A DNA stretch of 5,733 bases from Pseudomonadota bacterium. Its GTDB lineage: Bacteria > Pseudomonadota > Gammaproteobacteria > Burkholderiales > Burkholderiaceae_C. Of this stretch, positions 5,338 to 5,733 are shown piece after piece. How positions within the stretch are numbered: the stretch's first letter is position 1; every line of letters starts with the position of its first letter. The position numbers were made by a program, and so were the translations under genes. The notes below the pieces were generated by a model. The model was given only the letters and a program-made list of their open reading frames with translations. It was not told where the DNA came from and did no database searches. The stretch lies in assembly GCA_023438115.1 (NCBI GenBank), contig JAEZEB010000369.1, forward strand, positions 1 to 5,733. Direction: 5' to 3'.

Positions 5338-5472
5338 GTGAACACCCTGACCGTCCCCTCCCGTACCCCGATGCCGCGCACGCGCATCGCCGCGTACGTG
5401 CGCACGGTCCTGCGGCCGGTGGGCCTGCGCGTGGAGTCCGCTCCGACTCCACTGCAGACGGCACTTCCCTGA
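5338..5472 (+). CDS. Leader ORF 2 (44 aa), probably leaderless, GTG start
   Basis: The product begins MNTLTVPSRTPMPRTRIA and ends PTPLQTALP, basic and rich in Pro, Thr and Arg. The GTG lies seven bases after TACACT, matching the start geometry of the other two leader ORFs. The TGA (5470-5472) is immediately followed by the stem of hairpin 2. About 86 % of codons end in G or C. An internal ATG at 5371 is an alternative start, and the frame is open back to 5257, but those earlier codons precede the predicted transcript. No known family recognised. Confidence 0.5.
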   Translation: MNTLTVPSRTPMPRTRIAAYVRTVLRPVGLRVESAPTPLQTALP

Positions 5473-5518
5473 CCCGGCGATTCACTTCCCTTCCTCACGC
5501 GCAACCTGAATCGCCGGG
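5473..5518 (+). ncRNA. Leader hairpin 2 with anti-Shine-Dalgarno-like loop
   Basis: CCCGGCGATTCA (5473-5484) pairs perfectly with TGAATCGCCGGG (5507-5518), 12 bp. The 22-base loop is CUUCCCUUCCUCACGCGCAA plus CC. Upper-stem bases differ from hairpin 1 (ATTCA against ATCG) with matching changes on the other arm. CCUUC in the loop is complementary to the GAAGG of the next gene's Shine-Dalgarno. It lies 63 bases before the GTG at 5582. Confidence 0.75.
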
Positions 5519-5538
5519 CCCGCATCCGCGCCGGTGAT

Positions 5539-5568
5539 GCCTGCCCGCCGCAGGCGGAAACTCTTTCC
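5539..5568 (+). promoter_or_regulatory. Second leader hairpin(s), element 2
   Basis: GCCTGC, loop CCGCC, GCAGGC (5539-5555) is followed at once by GGAAA, CTC, TTTCC (5556-5568), a small second stem that ends just before the Shine-Dalgarno GAAGGA (5569-5574). Both sit where elements 1 and 3 have their second hairpin. The absence of a T-tract argues against simple termination. Confidence 0.35.
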
Positions 5569-5581
5569 GAAGGATTGTGTT

Positions 5582-5733
5582 GTGGGTGCACTCCCCCTTC
5601 CGTGGCCCTGGCCCGGAGTCTTCCGTCTCGCCAGCGAACCCGCGGCCCAGCCGCCGGGTGACGCCCGCGCGCCGCTGCTGCAGGCGCGCTGCGTGCTCGC
5701 CGCCGTCGATCCCGGCCCCGCGGGCACCAACGC
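5582..5733 (+). CDS. Unknown protein, N-terminus only
   Basis: The frame from GTG 5582 stays open to the window edge for 50 complete codons, with mostly G/C third positions, and begins MGALPLPWPWPGVFRLASEP if GTG is read as Met. The visible part has a Pro/Trp-rich start and later LLQARCVLAAVDPGPAGTN. I do not recognise a family, and no signal peptide is apparent. GAAGGA (5569-5574) is seven bases upstream of the GTG, which decides the start over an in-frame ATG at 5537 lying inside the second leader hairpin. It is the gene served by leader element 2. Confidence 0.65.
   Translation, partial: MGALPLPWPWPGVFRLASEPAAQPPGDARAPLLQARCVLAAVDPGPAGTN

Noticed and set aside
2407..5518. The three hairpins as REP/MITE-type mobile repeats or terminators
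   Set aside because: They have no target duplications or T-tracts, each has its own promoter, leader ORF and fixed distance to a gene start, and they have diverged with compensatory changes, which fits leader RNAs better.
5103..5591. 162-codon minus-strand frame reading through leader element 2 into leader ORF 3
   Set aside because: The upstream part is antisense to leader ORF 2 and hairpin 2; only the last 41 codons follow a promoter.

Overview
The window is very GC-rich DNA with strong G/C preference at third codon positions. The gene content (class I nitronate monooxygenase, an aa3-type CtaD with a typical betaproteobacterial N-terminus) and the style of the leader RNAs suggest a betaproteobacterium, most likely Burkholderiales (Comamonadaceae-like). 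This assignment is an inference from sequence style, not a database result.

Layout. Bases 1-508 (minus) hold the N-terminal 169 codons of a nitronate monooxygenase that runs off the left edge. Bases 546-2228 (minus) hold a complete cytochrome c oxidase subunit I with all metal ligands, but no subunit II, III or assembly gene lies next to it here. Divergent from it is a plus-strand unit: promoter (2326-2354), a 14-codon leader ORF (2362-2406), a strong hairpin (2407-2455), and two genes that share an N-terminal domain (2514-2804 and 2816-3364). The second of these ends in a stand-alone domain resembling domain V of elongation factor G. Convergent to it is a minus-strand pair: a hexad-repeat beta-solenoid protein (4045-4989) followed after one base by a GNAT-type acetyltransferase (3393-4043). 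Upstream of that pair, bases 4990-5581 contain two more leaders back to back, one serving the solenoid operon (minus) and one serving a partial gene of unknown function at 5582 (plus).

The main discovery is that the same composite leader occurs three times in about 3.2 kb, each time ahead of a different transcription unit and on both strands. Each copy has (i) a -10 box reading CCTAYACT, (ii) a short leader ORF whose start codon lies 6-7 bases after the -10 box, so it should be translated leaderless, (iii) a stop codon abutting (ii) a perfect 12-bp hairpin with base-pair changes that preserve pairing between copies, (iv) a 22-29 nt loop beginning CUUCCCU and carrying a pyrimidine run resembling the 16S anti-Shine-Dalgarno tail, (v) a second, smaller hairpin, and (vi) the Shine-Dalgarno and start of the real gene about 58-63 bases after the first hairpin. 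The loops can pair with the downstream Shine-Dalgarno sequences or mimic the 16S tail. The hairpin may belong to the Rfam group I remember as 'Betaproteobacteria toxic small RNA'; this is from memory and unverified.

Taken together, the right-hand 3.4 kb looks like a small regulon of accessory genes under one shared translation-linked control element, possibly stationary-phase/stress induced. The EF-G-like protein in one of these units hints at a ribosome theme, but that link is inference.
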